DNA of 10,556 nucleotides from Theodoxus fluviatilis (taxonomy: Eukaryota; Mollusca; Gastropoda; Cycloneritida; Neritidae), in contig JAWQFJ010008556.1 of assembly GCA_034096865.1 (NCBI GenBank), forward strand, positions 2,501 to 13,056, read 5' to 3'. Numbering within the stretch: the first letter of the stretch is position 1; the number at the start of each line of letters is the position of its first letter. Below the pieces are notes generated by a model that had not been told where the DNA came from, did not search any database, and saw only the letters and a program-made list of their open reading frames with translations. Below, piece by piece: positions 1 through 7,938 of the stretch. Made by a program: the position numbers and the translations under genes.

Positions 1-1383
1 CAGAAGTACATTACAAAACCCGCATTCATCTTTTTTTACTTTGCGTTGACGGTCATACTTTGAAATGACTGGAGACTGCGAACGCTACAAAACATACCTG
101 CTAAGGATTACATTAAAACTGAGTTATATTCCTTGCACAAGCATCCTTCAGTGGTTAGACAACTTGTCAAAAATCGAACATACCGCTGTACAGTTGTAGA
201 TTAAACGTTTCCATTCATGACTTCCAGCAGAGTGCCTTTCCCAACTGCAAGTATGTAGTTTTGTTTCTCACGAGAAGTCACATCCTACGTGCATATACTC
301 GTCATTTGATTTACTCCCAGACAAAGCGTGTAGGATGGGAAAAAAGGGCAAATATTCTTGTTATCGTTGTTATTAAAGTGTTTAAACTTTTTCTTGCGAT
401 GACAAAACGTTTCTTCTTTGAAATGGCTGAACATACGAGGCTGCTCCCATCTTTCCCTCAGTCCCCCGTCTGAGCCTCTGGACTGCAGTAAGTTTCAGCA
501 ACGTGGATTCAGTGTTCCAAGCAAGGAACGACCAGGGTTTGAATAGCTCCGCAATGTCTACCTCCCTCCCACAAGTCTATCAGACCTGTCGTCCACGCAT
601 TCTTACTACATTACATCCTATGCAGCAGTGTGTCTAAACTTCATTTTTCTCCATCGGGCCGTAGGGCAACTACGTTTGAATCAGTAAGCATTACAGCAGA
701 AAACAATGTCAAAGCTCAGATGAGATCAACGGCGATAAGAAGCTGTTAATGAGTTTGAGCATTGTGATATCTCGCACTGAAACAATGTTGATGTGCTATG
801 GTCTCTACCCAAGGGCGGTTAAGACAGCGGCGAAGGGAGGGCTGGCGGCGCCTGTGCTCTGCGTTGAGTCACTCTCTCTCCAGGCGTTTCTTCTCAGGAC
901 GTTGGAACGTTCCTTTTTTGCGACAGATATAATTTGCTTTGTAATCAGTGTCCACGTCTTAGTGTGATTTGTTCTAAATACCTCTTTTGTAGTTTAATTG
1001 TTTGTAACTATAATTCCAAGACGAAATTGTAATATTGCTCTATGTTTCTAATTTGTTTGTTTCCGGTTTGTTATGAAACGGGAAAACAATTCTGGTTACG
1101 TTGCATTTGGGATTTGGAAGAGCGTGGCCTAGTGAGAATGCAGTCGCATTGTATCCTCAGGGACAGTTTGGACAAAGGGCATCTCCATACATTTTCTTCG
1201 CGACGAATGCACAGCAGCACAGAAAGATGGAATGTCGGGGTTCCCCGAGCAAAAAGTAACTTGATTCAAGAAGGCATTCTCGCAATCTTCTAATAGGACA
1301 ACACAGGCAACAGTGACTGGAAAGGAAATGTTGCAAGTTCCAACAGGGGCTTGCTTCATCACACTTTCCCAGTGAACGGATAG
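1..1383. other. Non-coding unique DNA of the left arm
   Basis: No exon, RNA gene or transposon recognised. Open frames here are short, start at arbitrary ATGs and give no recognisable protein. The mirror of this stretch is about 6563-7938. The outer 330 bases differ from the partner at only about five positions plus one small indel, while the stretch around 1129-1260 differs at about four of 120 positions. Confidence 0.6.
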
Positions 1384-1387
1384 ATGG

Positions 1388-1423
<36 letters not shown>

Positions 1424-1534
1424 ATGGATGGATGGATGGATGGATGGATGGATGGATGGATGAATGGATGGATGGATGGATGGATGGATGGATGGATGGA
1501 TGGATGGGGGGGAATGGATGGATGGATGGATGGA
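1384..1534 (+). repeat. (GGAT)n microsatellite, left arm
   Basis: About 150 bases of tandem GGAT with a few interruptions: a GGAC variant near 1395, a GAAT variant near 1462 and a run of seven G around 1506-1512. It passes directly into the pure GGGA tract. The long open frames running through it (Met-Asp-Gly-Trp repeats on this strand, Pro-Ser-Ile-His repeats on the other) are produced by the repeat and are not evidence of a gene. Confidence 0.97.
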
Positions 1535-1674
1535 GGGAGGGAGGGAGGGAGGGAGGGAGGGAGGGAGGGAGGGAGGGAGGGAGGGAGGGAGGGAGGGAGG
1601 GAGGGAGGGAGGGAGGGAGGGAGGGAGGGAGGGAGGGAGGGAGGGAGGGAGGGAGGGAGGGAGGGAGGGAGGGA
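1532..1674 (+). repeat. Uninterrupted (GGGA)n tract, left arm
   Basis: About 36 perfect copies over 143 bases with no interruption. The plus strand is pure purine with G triplets separated by single A, a sequence class capable of G-quadruplex and triplex structure. The partner tract in the other arm is shorter, contains a GCCTCCC variant and one phase slip, and has an extra ATCC block at its far end. The two arms have clearly mutated independently here. Confidence 0.97.
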
Positions 1675-2499
1675 TTTTAAGGGCCTATCAGCCTTGTAGG
1701 CTATCCAAGGCCACACTGTTGATACAAACATCCAACTTCATCAATGCATACAAACGCTTCAACAAAAGCGGATTCTAGCACGATTCACTTAACAATTACA
1801 TAAAATCAATGAGATGTGTTCTAGCTCCACTGCCCATCAGCCCCCGTGGGCTTCACTGAAGCGACTGAAAGGGGCTGCTGGTCTGGTGTTTGCAAGTGGG
1901 CAGCAATGACAGACCCAGTGCCTCTGATATTTTGAAGCATTCCTTCAAGTGCTGCTCAACAGGTGTTGGATGGATGGCGAGGGAGGTTTACGGTCTATAC
2001 GCTTCTGTAGGCCATGAGAGGCCATTTTAAGCATTGATATCACCAGAGCAGTTTAGAGTAAGAGCAAATCAAGTCACGACGTCTCTATCATTGTTGGACG
2101 AATCACGACGGAGTTTAGATTCCTGCTTTATTCTCCAAATGTTTCATCACATAGTATTAATGGACGTTATATACATACGCTTTTTAAGTGCAATATCAAC
2201 AAAGCAACGACAAAATATTCCCCACAGCAAAAACAGCAAAAGCAAACAACTATGACAATCTGACGCCGACACTTATCATGTTTGCTAATGCAAAATGTCC
2301 ATGGCAGGGTAGGAGTTGACGACTGTCATTCACAAAACTTCTCCAGAGCTCTCACCTACCTTCAGAGAGAAGTGTGTCAAAAGTTCCGAAAGCGAAATTA
2401 TATCTGATCGGGAGCTACTCCATTGTGGACGCGATCATCAGCGAAAAATGGCCAGCTTCCACGCGCAGTTGCCCAAAATAATGCATGCACCGTGTCAGA
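1675..2499. other. Non-coding unique DNA, left arm
   Basis: No exon or RNA gene recognised. It is matched by about 5466-6271 in the other arm. Divergence is higher than elsewhere: around 2000-2065 about six of 70 aligned positions differ. An 18-base segment at 2267-2284 is missing from the other arm. Unique flanks of the tetranucleotide tract (around 1680-1710) are conserved in both arms. Confidence 0.6.
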
Positions 2500-2880
2500 G
2501 GTCAAAGCAGCCTTTGATGGGTGGAAGGCGTGGCTGGGGCGGGCTGAAGCGTGAGAAAGTGAACCTCATCCCGACTTTGTTTTTTTATGGGCAATGCATA
2601 ACGCACGTAGCCACAAGGCAGGCGATACAGGAGGAAGAAGGCAGAGCGGGGTGGGAGTGGGGGGCTGAGAAGGGGGAAGGGGCATGGAAGAGATTGACAA
2701 AAGTGCGAGCGGGTGTCCAAGAAGAGAACTGGAGGGGAGGGACGGGGGTGAGTTGGGGGGGGGGGGGTTCAGCGATAGAACAAAATGTAGAGAAGAATGG
2801 GTGTACTGTAGTCTGCCGAGAAAAGAGTAATAGGAGGTGAGTGGGGGGGGGGGGGGGGGGGGGGGGAATAGCAGGTTGGG
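2500..2880 (+). repeat. Purine-rich, G-rich block with poly-G runs (left arm)
   Basis: The plus strand is strongly purine-biased and G-rich. It includes a run of 13 G at 2755-2767 and a run of 24 G at 2843-2866. Open frames crossing it are low-complexity (Gly-rich one way, Pro-rich the other) and I do not treat them as genes. The mirrored block in the other arm has runs of 14 and 21 C. Confidence 0.85.
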
Positions 2881-2928
2881 GGTGGCGGGGAGAACACAAT
2901 AGCAGCCCAGAGTTGAAAAGGTGTCCTT

Positions 2929-3108
2929 GCGTGTGTGCGCGCATAAATGTGTGCGTGTGTGCCCTGAGCGTGCGCGCGCGTGTCTCTGTGCAAACAAGCG
3001 CGAGCGTCGTGTGTATTCGTGCGTCTATGTGCGTGTGTGTAAGCGCTTATACGCCTGGGTATGTGTATGTGACCGCGTGTGTGTGTGCATGTGCTTACGT
3101 TAAAAGCA
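2929..3108 (+). repeat. Imperfect TG-rich block, left arm
   Basis: Alternating TG and CG dinucleotides with frequent interruptions. It is an old, degenerate dinucleotide repeat, mirrored as CA-rich DNA at about 4857-5036. It lies just downstream, in transcript sense, of the exon donor and the 9-base minisatellite, so it would be intronic if the exon is real. Confidence 0.8.
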
Positions 3109-3109
3109 C

Positions 3110-3154
3110 GAGGGGTACGAGAGGTACGCGAGGTACGCGAGGTACGCGAGGTAC
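3110..3154 (-). repeat. 9-base minisatellite abutting splice donor (left copy)
   Basis: Read on the minus strand this is five units: three GTACCTCGC, then GTACCTCTC and GTACCCCTC. The first unit starts at position +5 of the GTAAGT donor of the minus-strand exon copy, so the GT at donor positions +5/+6 belongs to the repeat. The copy number and unit order match the other arm exactly. Confidence 0.92.
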
Positions 3155-3158
3155 TTAC

Positions 3159-3268
3159 CTGGGGGAGGCCCTGGGCAGGGAGGGGGAGGACTGGGACACG
3201 TCAGATCCGGCCAGGCTGACGGAGTCCACCAGAGATTCGTGGGACATGCGCAGTTTACGCTCCAGCAC
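3159..3268 (-). CDS. Candidate internal exon, inverted copy (unknown protein)
   Basis: This is a 110-base exon-like segment on the minus strand. It is bounded by a polypyrimidine-AG acceptor (CTTTTGCCTCCAG read on the minus strand, ending at 3269) and a consensus donor AG|GTAAGT (intron bases 3158-3153). In the open frame that starts with GTG it encodes 36 residues beginning VLERKLRMSHESLVD, then a Ser/Pro-rich tail, and leaves two bases (AG) of a split codon. It differs from its twin in the right arm at one base, CTG instead of CAG, which is Leu for Gln in this frame. No downstream partner exon is visible on this strand inside the window, so this may be a non-functional duplicate. I do not recognise the protein family. 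A second frame is also open across the exon, but its product is Cys/Pro-rich and less protein-like. Confidence 0.6.
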
Positions 3269-3525
3269 CTGGAGGCAAAAGACAGGAGGGATGACGTCAT
3301 CACTGTGCACAGTCGTCACGTATGCGTTGTAAAGACGCTATGTAAGATTTCCCCTAACGCGCTCAGTAAGGCAGCCATGAAAAAAGAAATAAAAAAGGAA
3401 GAACAGTCCTTAAATTCTGTATCAGCCATTGTCATCATTCATACACCAGGCGCCCAAGATTTAAAGATAGCTTTACAGTTTCTAAAACCTCTTAAATTGC
3501 ATGCAATTTAATAGCCATGCAGCAT
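3269..3525. other. Inner end of left arm, intron-like
   Basis: Contains the acceptor-side intron of the inverted exon copy, including a TGACGTCA palindrome at 3292-3299. After about 3430 the two arms lose strict collinearity: the right arm has about 75-80 extra bases. They realign from about 3458 to 3525 with several small indels. No gene seen. Confidence 0.6.
3493..3510. repeat. Perfect 18-base palindrome near the arm/spacer junction
   Basis: The sequence TAAATTGCATGCAATTTA is its own reverse complement. The counterpart in the right arm (about 4388-4404) keeps only the TTGCATGCAA core because of indels. It lies about 15 bases from where arm homology ends. Confidence 0.8.
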
Positions 3526-4374
3526 GAATATTAATGCTAATGCCGAAATGCAGACCTATTCTGTACAAGGGTTTCCATTGTCTTATTCCCCCACTACCAT
3601 AGTTGTATTTATACAAGCAAAGCATGAGGCTTGCCCTTTATCTCCCTTTTTTCCATCGAGGCCTTTTGCTTCGCGCTTTGTAATTCACTATAGCATCTTG
3701 TTTTGCCAACGTTCCTTTCCACCCCATACTACCTATTGATCACTAGTGTCTCCTGTCCTACTCATCAACACTGCTCTCTTATCCATCCGCCTGAGGTAGA
3801 TACTCTCCTCCTGTGAGGATCTGGACATGCTCCATGCCGACTCGCCCTTTATTCTCTACACACCTCCGATCATCTTACATCTTTTCTCTATTTTCGAGCA
3901 ACCTTCTCTCTTATTTTCACGCCTTCCGATCGTTTTTTATCTAGATGTTCGTGCGCAATTTCGTCTCGCATCTTTACCTCATGTCCGGGCGCGACTGGCA
4001 CCCACCCGCCTCGGGGCCCATTTTGCATTTTCGGAGAAACTATCATCACTGCTGTTCACACCTGTCGCTGGGCCGTTCGGCCGGCGAAGTCTATGCCAGA
4101 GCTCCAGCGCGCGGCCGTGCTTCGGGGCGCCGGGAGTTGTATCAAGAGTCCCCGAAACAATAGCCGCGCACCGCGGATGACCTCCGGCGTCCGAGTCACC
4201 TCAAAGTCTGTCGCCCACTCACCGGACAATCCCTCAGTCAGAAATATGCAGGGAATAACCTACCTGCCCATATCATGGTGTCGACTCGCGCGTTCAACCT
4301 CGCTGCATGGCGGTATCGCGCAGGCTAGTAAAACAGGAGATCTGTTCTCACTATATCGGCATGCATACCTTCTG
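3526..4374. other. Spacer (loop) of the giant inverted repeat
   Basis: This 849-base stretch is not convincingly repeated in inverted orientation; only weak, possibly chance similarity continues for about 40 bases at each edge. The first half is AT-rich and pyrimidine-rich on the plus strand. From about 3950 to 4330 it becomes GC-richer with many CpG dinucleotides, unlike most of the arms. An acceptor-like TTTTTTATCTAG ends at 3944, immediately before an ATG that opens 72 codons to a stop at 4161-4163; the product has no recognisable family. I see no convincing gene. Confidence 0.7.
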
Positions 4375-4696
4375 ATGCTGCATGGCTTTAATGCATGCAA
4401 TTAACGAGGTTTAGAAACTGTAAGCTATCTTAAATCACCGCTAGAAAACAGACGAGCTGCCACAAGAGGAGCGTTAAAGGTGGCGGCATGGCTTTATAAG
4501 ATCTCCCCGAGCTCCAACGTTCGAGGACATGACACACAAGGCTGACAGAAATTAAGGACTGTTCTTCCTTTTTTATTTCTTTTTTCATGGCTGCCTTACT
4601 GAGCGCGTTAGGGGAAATCTTACATAGCGTCTTTACAACGCATACGTGACGACTGTGCACAGTGATGACGTCATCCCTCCTGTCTTTTGCCTCCAG
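4375..4696. other. Inner end of right arm, intron upstream of the exon
   Basis: Mirror of the inner left arm plus a segment at about 4440-4520 that the left arm lacks. A TGACGTCA palindrome sits at 4666-4673, about 25 bases before the exon. The last bases form a polypyrimidine tract and AG acceptor (CCTGTCTTTTGCCTCCAG ending at 4696). The minus-strand open frame across it is antisense to the exon and not considered real. Confidence 0.6.
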
Positions 4697-4806
4697 GTGC
4701 TGGAGCGTAAACTGCGCATGTCCCACGAATCTCTGGTGGACTCCGTCAGCCTGGCCGGATCTGACGTGTCCCAGTCCTCCCCCTCCCAGCCCAGGGCCTC
4801 CCCCAG
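4697..4806 (+). CDS. Candidate internal exon (unknown Ser/Pro-rich protein)
   Basis: This 110-base segment has a polypyrimidine-AG acceptor on its left and a consensus AG|GTAAGT donor on its right. The frame beginning GTG is open for 36 codons. It starts VLERKLRMSHESLVD, which looks like the end of a charged helix or coiled coil, and then becomes Ser/Pro-rich (SQSSPSQPRASP). It ends two bases into a codon. Those two bases (AG) plus the first base of the candidate exon at 9408 (C) make Ser, so the two segments join in frame across an intron of 4601 bases. An identical-length inverted copy lies at 3159-3268 with one base changed. I do not recognise the family, and the start codon and other exons are outside the window. 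A second open frame exists, so the frame choice rests on amino-acid character and phase match. Confidence 0.68.
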
Positions 4807-4810
4807 GTAA

Positions 4811-4855
4811 GTACCTCGCGTACCTCGCGTACCTCGCGTACCTCTCGTACCCCTC
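4811..4855 (+). repeat. 9-base minisatellite abutting splice donor (right copy)
   Basis: Five tandem units: GTACCTCGC at 4811, 4820 and 4829, GTACCTCTC at 4838 and GTACCCCTC at 4847. The donor reads GTAA (4807-4810) followed by the first repeat unit, so repeat and donor overlap functionally. Degeneration increases with distance from the exon. Confidence 0.93.
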
Positions 4856-4856
4856 G

Positions 4857-5036
4857 TGCTTTTAACGTAAGCACATGCACACACACACGCGGTCACATAC
4901 ACATACCCAGGCGTATAAGCGCTTACACACACGCACATAGACGCACGAATACACACGACGCTCGCGCTTGTTTGCACAGAGACACGCGCGCGCACGCTCA
5001 GGGCACACACGCACACATTTATGCGCGCACACACGC
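4857..5036 (+). repeat. Imperfect CA-rich block, right arm
   Basis: Degenerate CA/CG alternating DNA, the mirror image of the TG-rich block in the left arm. Intronic if the neighbouring exon is real. Open frames across it are low complexity. Confidence 0.8.
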
Positions 5037-5082
5037 AAGGACACCTTTTCAACTCTGGGCTGCTATTGTGTTCTCCCCGCCA

Positions 5083-5465
5083 CCCCCAACCTGCTATTCC
5101 GCCCCCCCCCCCCCCCCCCCCCACTCACCTCCTATTACTCTTTTCTCGGCAGACTACAGTACACCCATTCTTCTCTACATTTTGTACTATCGCTGAACCC
5201 CCCCCCCCCCCAACTCACCCCCGTCCCTCCCCTCCAGTTCTCTTCTTGGACACCCGCTCGCACTTTTGTCAATCTCTTCCATGCCCCTTCCCCCTTCCCA
5301 GCCCCCCACTCCCACCCCGCTCTGCCTTCTTCCCCCTGTATTGTCTGCCTTGTGGCTACGTGCGTTATGCATTGCCCATAAAAAAACAAAGTCGGGATGA
5401 GGTTCACTTTCTCACGCTTCACCCGGCCTCAGCCACGCCTTCCACCCATCAAAGGCTGCTTTGAC
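5083..5465 (-). repeat. Pyrimidine-rich, C-rich block with poly-C runs (right arm)
   Basis: Mirror of the left-arm purine block. The plus strand is C/T-rich, with 21 C at 5102-5122 and 14 C at 5198-5211. The homopolymer lengths differ from the partner arm (24 and 13), as expected for unstable runs or for sequencing error in homopolymers. The Pro-rich open frames here are composition artefacts. Confidence 0.85.
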
Positions 5466-6271
5466 CTCTGACACGGTGCATGCATTATTTTGGGCAACTG
5501 CGCGTGGAAGCTGGCCATTTTTCGCTGATGATCGCGTCCACAATGGAGTAGCTCCCGATCAGATATAATTTCGCTTTCGGAACTTTTGACACACTTCTCT
5601 CTGAAGGTAGGTGAGAGCTCTGGAGAAGTTTTGTGAATGACAGTCGTCACCTCCTAACCTGCCATGGACATTTTGCATTAGCGTCAGATTGTCATAGTTG
5701 TTTGCTTTTGCTGTTTTTGCTGTGGGGAATATTTTGTCGTTGCTTTGTTGATATTGCACTTAAAAAGCGTATGTATATAACGTCCATTAATACTATGTGA
5801 TGAAACATTTGGAGAATAAAGCAGGAATCTAAACTCCGTCGTGATTCGTCCAACAATGATAGAGACGTCGTGACTTGATTTGCTCTTACTCTAAACTGCT
5901 CTAGTGATGTCCATGCTTACAATGGCCTCTCATAGCCTACAGAGGCGTATAGACCGTAAAACTCCCTCGCCATCCATCCAACACCTGTTGAGCAGCACTT
6001 GAAGAAATGCTTCAAAATATCAGAGGCACTGGGTCTGTCATTGCTGCCCACTTGCAAACACCAGACCAGCAGCCCCTTTCAGTCGCTTCAGTGAAGCCCA
6101 CGCGGGATGATGGGCAGTGGAGCTAGAACACATCTAATTGATTTCATGTAATTGTTAAGTGAATCGTGCTAGACTCCGCTTTTGTTGAAGCGTTTGTATG
6201 CATTGATGAAGTTGGATGTTTGTATCAACGGTGTGGCCTTGGATAGCCTACAAGGCTGATAAGCCCTTAAA
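5466..6271. other. Non-coding unique DNA, right arm
   Basis: Mirror of about 1675-2499. No exon, RNA gene or transposon recognised. It lacks the 18-base segment present at 2267-2284 in the left arm and shows the highest substitution density seen between the arms, around 5885-5955. Confidence 0.6.
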
Positions 6272-6294
6272 ATCCATCCATCCATCCATCCATC
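6272..6294 (-). repeat. Short ATCC block found only in the right arm
   Basis: About five ATCC units precede the CCCT tract here. The left arm has no counterpart: its GGGA tract runs straight into unique sequence (GGGATTTTAAGGGC). This is either a gain in the right arm or a loss in the left. Confidence 0.85.
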
Positions 6295-6410
6295 CCTCCC
6301 TCCCTCCCTCCCTCCCTCCCTCCCTCCCTGCCTCCCTCCCTCCCTCCCTCCCTCCCTCCCTCCTCCCTCCCTCCCTCCCTCCCTCCCTCCCTCCCTCCCT
6401 CCCTCCCTCC
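6294..6410 (-). repeat. (CCCT)n tract, right arm
   Basis: About 117 bases of CCCT, equivalent to GGGA on the minus strand. It contains a GCCT variant around 6329 and a one-base phase slip around 6360. The left-arm partner is longer and perfect. Confidence 0.96.
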
Positions 6411-6563
6411 ATCCATCCATCCATCATTCATTCCCATCCATCCATTCATCCATCCATCCATCCATCCATCCATCCATTCATCCATCCATCCATCCATCCA
6501 TCCATCCATCCATCCATCCATCCATCCATCCATCCATCCATCCATCCATCCATCCATCCATCC
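6408..6563 (-). repeat. (CCAT)n tract, right arm
   Basis: About 155 bases of CCAT, equivalent to GGAT on the minus strand, with interruptions around 6424-6436 and single CATT variants. Neighbouring unique DNA from 6564 on (CGTTCACTGGGAAAGTG) matches the left arm before its tract, so the locus is the same. Confidence 0.96.
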
Positions 6564-7938
6564 GTTCACTGGGAAAGTGTGATGAAGCAAGCCCCTGTTG
6601 GAACTTGCAACATTTCCTTTCCAGTCACTGTTGCCTGTGTTGTCCTATTAGAAGATTGCGAGAATGCCTTCTTGAATCAAGTTACTTTTTGCTCGGGGAA
6701 CCCCGACATTCCGTCTTTCTGTGCTGCTGTGAATTCGTCGCGAAGAAAATGTATGGAGATGACCTTTGTCCAAACTGTCCCTGAGGATACAATGCGACTA
6801 CATTCTCACTAGGCCACGCTCTTCCAAATCCCAAATGCAACGTAACCAGAATTGTTTTCCCGTTTCATAACAAACCGGAAACAAACAAATTAGAAACATA
6901 GAGCAATATTACAATTTCGTCTTGGAATTATAGTTACAAACAATTAAACTACAAAAGAGGTATTTAGAACAAATCTTACTAAGACGTGGACACTGATTAC
7001 AAAGCAAATTATATCTGTCGCCAAAAAGGAACGTTCCAACGTCCTGAGAAGAAACGCCTGGAGAGAGAGTGACTCAACGCAGAGCACAGGCGCCGCCAGC
7101 CCTCCCTTCGCCGCTGTCTTAACCGCCCTTGGGTAGAGACCATAGCACATCAACATTGTTTCAGTGCGAGATGTCACAATGCTCAAACTCATTAACAGCG
7201 TCTTATCGCCGTTGATCTCATCTGAGCTTTGACATTGTTTTCTGCTGTAATGCTTACTGATTCAAACGTAGTTGCCCTACGGCCCGATGGAGAAAAATGA
7301 AGTTTAGACACACTGCTGCATAGGATGTAATGTAGTAAGAATGCGTGGACGACAGGTCTGATAGACTTGTGGGAGGGAGGTAGACATTGCGGAGCTATTC
7401 AAACCCTGGTCGTTCCTTGCTTGGAACACTGAATCCACGTTGCTGAAACTTACTGCAGTCCAGAGGCTCAGACGGGGGACTGAGGGAAAGATGGGAGCAG
7501 CCTCGTATGTTCAGCCATTTCAAAGAAGAAACGTTTTGTCATCGCAAGAAAAAGTTTAAACACTTTAATAACCACGATACCAAGAATATTTGCCCTTTTT
7601 TCCCATCCTACACGCTTTGTCTGGGAGTAAATCAAATGACGAGTATACGCACGTAGGATGTGACTTCTCGTGAGAAACAAAACTACATACTTGCAGTTGG
7701 CAAAGGCACTGCTGGAAGTCATGAATGGAAACGTTTAATCTACAACTGTACAGCGGTATGTTCGATTTTTGACAAGTTGTCTAACCACTGAAGGATGCTT
7801 GTGCAAGGAATATAACTCAGTTTTAATGTAATCCTTAGCAGGTATGTTTTGTAGCGTTCGCAGTCCCCAGTCATTTCAAAGTATGATCGTCAACGCAAAG
7901 TAAAAAAAGATGAATGCGGGTTTCGTAATGTACTTCTG
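6564..7938. other. Non-coding unique DNA, outer right arm
   Basis: Mirror of 1-1383. Nothing recognisable as a gene. The open frame that enters it from the tetranucleotide repeat and stops at about 6812 has a non-repetitive tail of about 76 residues. The tail is also open in the other arm, but it matches no family I know. Confidence 0.6.

Larger units (their letters stand above)
1..3525 (+). repeat. Left arm of a giant inverted repeat
   Basis: This block is the reverse complement of 4375-7938. Anchor pairs read directly include 1 with 7938, 3268 with 4697, and 3525 with 4375. Order and content are fully collinear: the same unique DNA, tetranucleotide tract, purine block, TG block, minisatellite and exon. 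Differences are scattered substitutions and small indels, for example an AG dinucleotide near 230, an 18-base segment at 2267-2284 absent from the other arm, and changed repeat lengths. The arm is already matching at base 1, so it may extend beyond the window. It may be a genuine inverted duplication or an assembly fold-back of two haplotypes. Confidence 0.95.
4375..7938 (-). repeat. Right arm of the giant inverted repeat
   Basis: Mirror copy of 1-3525. The match can be followed out to the last paired base at 7938; after it the sequence has no partner visible in this window. This arm is about 40 bases longer than the visible left arm, mainly because of an arm-specific segment near the centre (about 4440-4520), partly offset by shorter repeats elsewhere. 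The plus-strand exon it carries is in phase with a second candidate exon further right. I therefore infer that this arm holds the original gene orientation. Confidence 0.95.

Noticed and set aside
1129..1731. 200-residue open frame on the minus strand, and its 198-residue twin at 6216-6812
   Set aside because: Most of the length is Pro-Pro-Ser-Leu and Pro-Ser-Ile-His repeats created by the tetranucleotide tract, which has no stop codons in these frames. No domain is recognisable.
2316..2840. 174-residue open frame and Gly/Pro-rich frames across the G-rich block
   Set aside because: Composition-driven, with no recognisable motif. The corresponding frame in the other arm is broken by indels, so there is no sign of coding constraint.
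3292..3299. TGACGTCA octamer (CRE-like) here, at 4666-4673 and at 8411-8418
   Set aside because: Two of the three are the same site in mirrored arms. The sites lie in putative introns with no promoter context, so a regulatory role cannot be supported.
3239..3511. 90-residue open frame also found on the minus strand at 4430-4726
   Set aside because: It is antisense to the better-supported exon and its intron, and the two copies diverge completely in their C-terminal part where the arms lose homology.
3945..4163. 72-codon open frame in the spacer beginning right after an acceptor-like TATCTAG
   Set aside because: Arg/His-rich product with no known family; a CpG-rich stretch leaves several frames open at once. 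Kept only as a note under the spacer.
1..7938. Treating the palindrome as a transposon with long terminal inverted repeats
   Set aside because: No transposase-like frame in the spacer, no visible target-site duplication (the outer left end is off the window), and the arms hold host-like exon and microsatellite DNA. An inverted duplication or assembly fold-back fits better.
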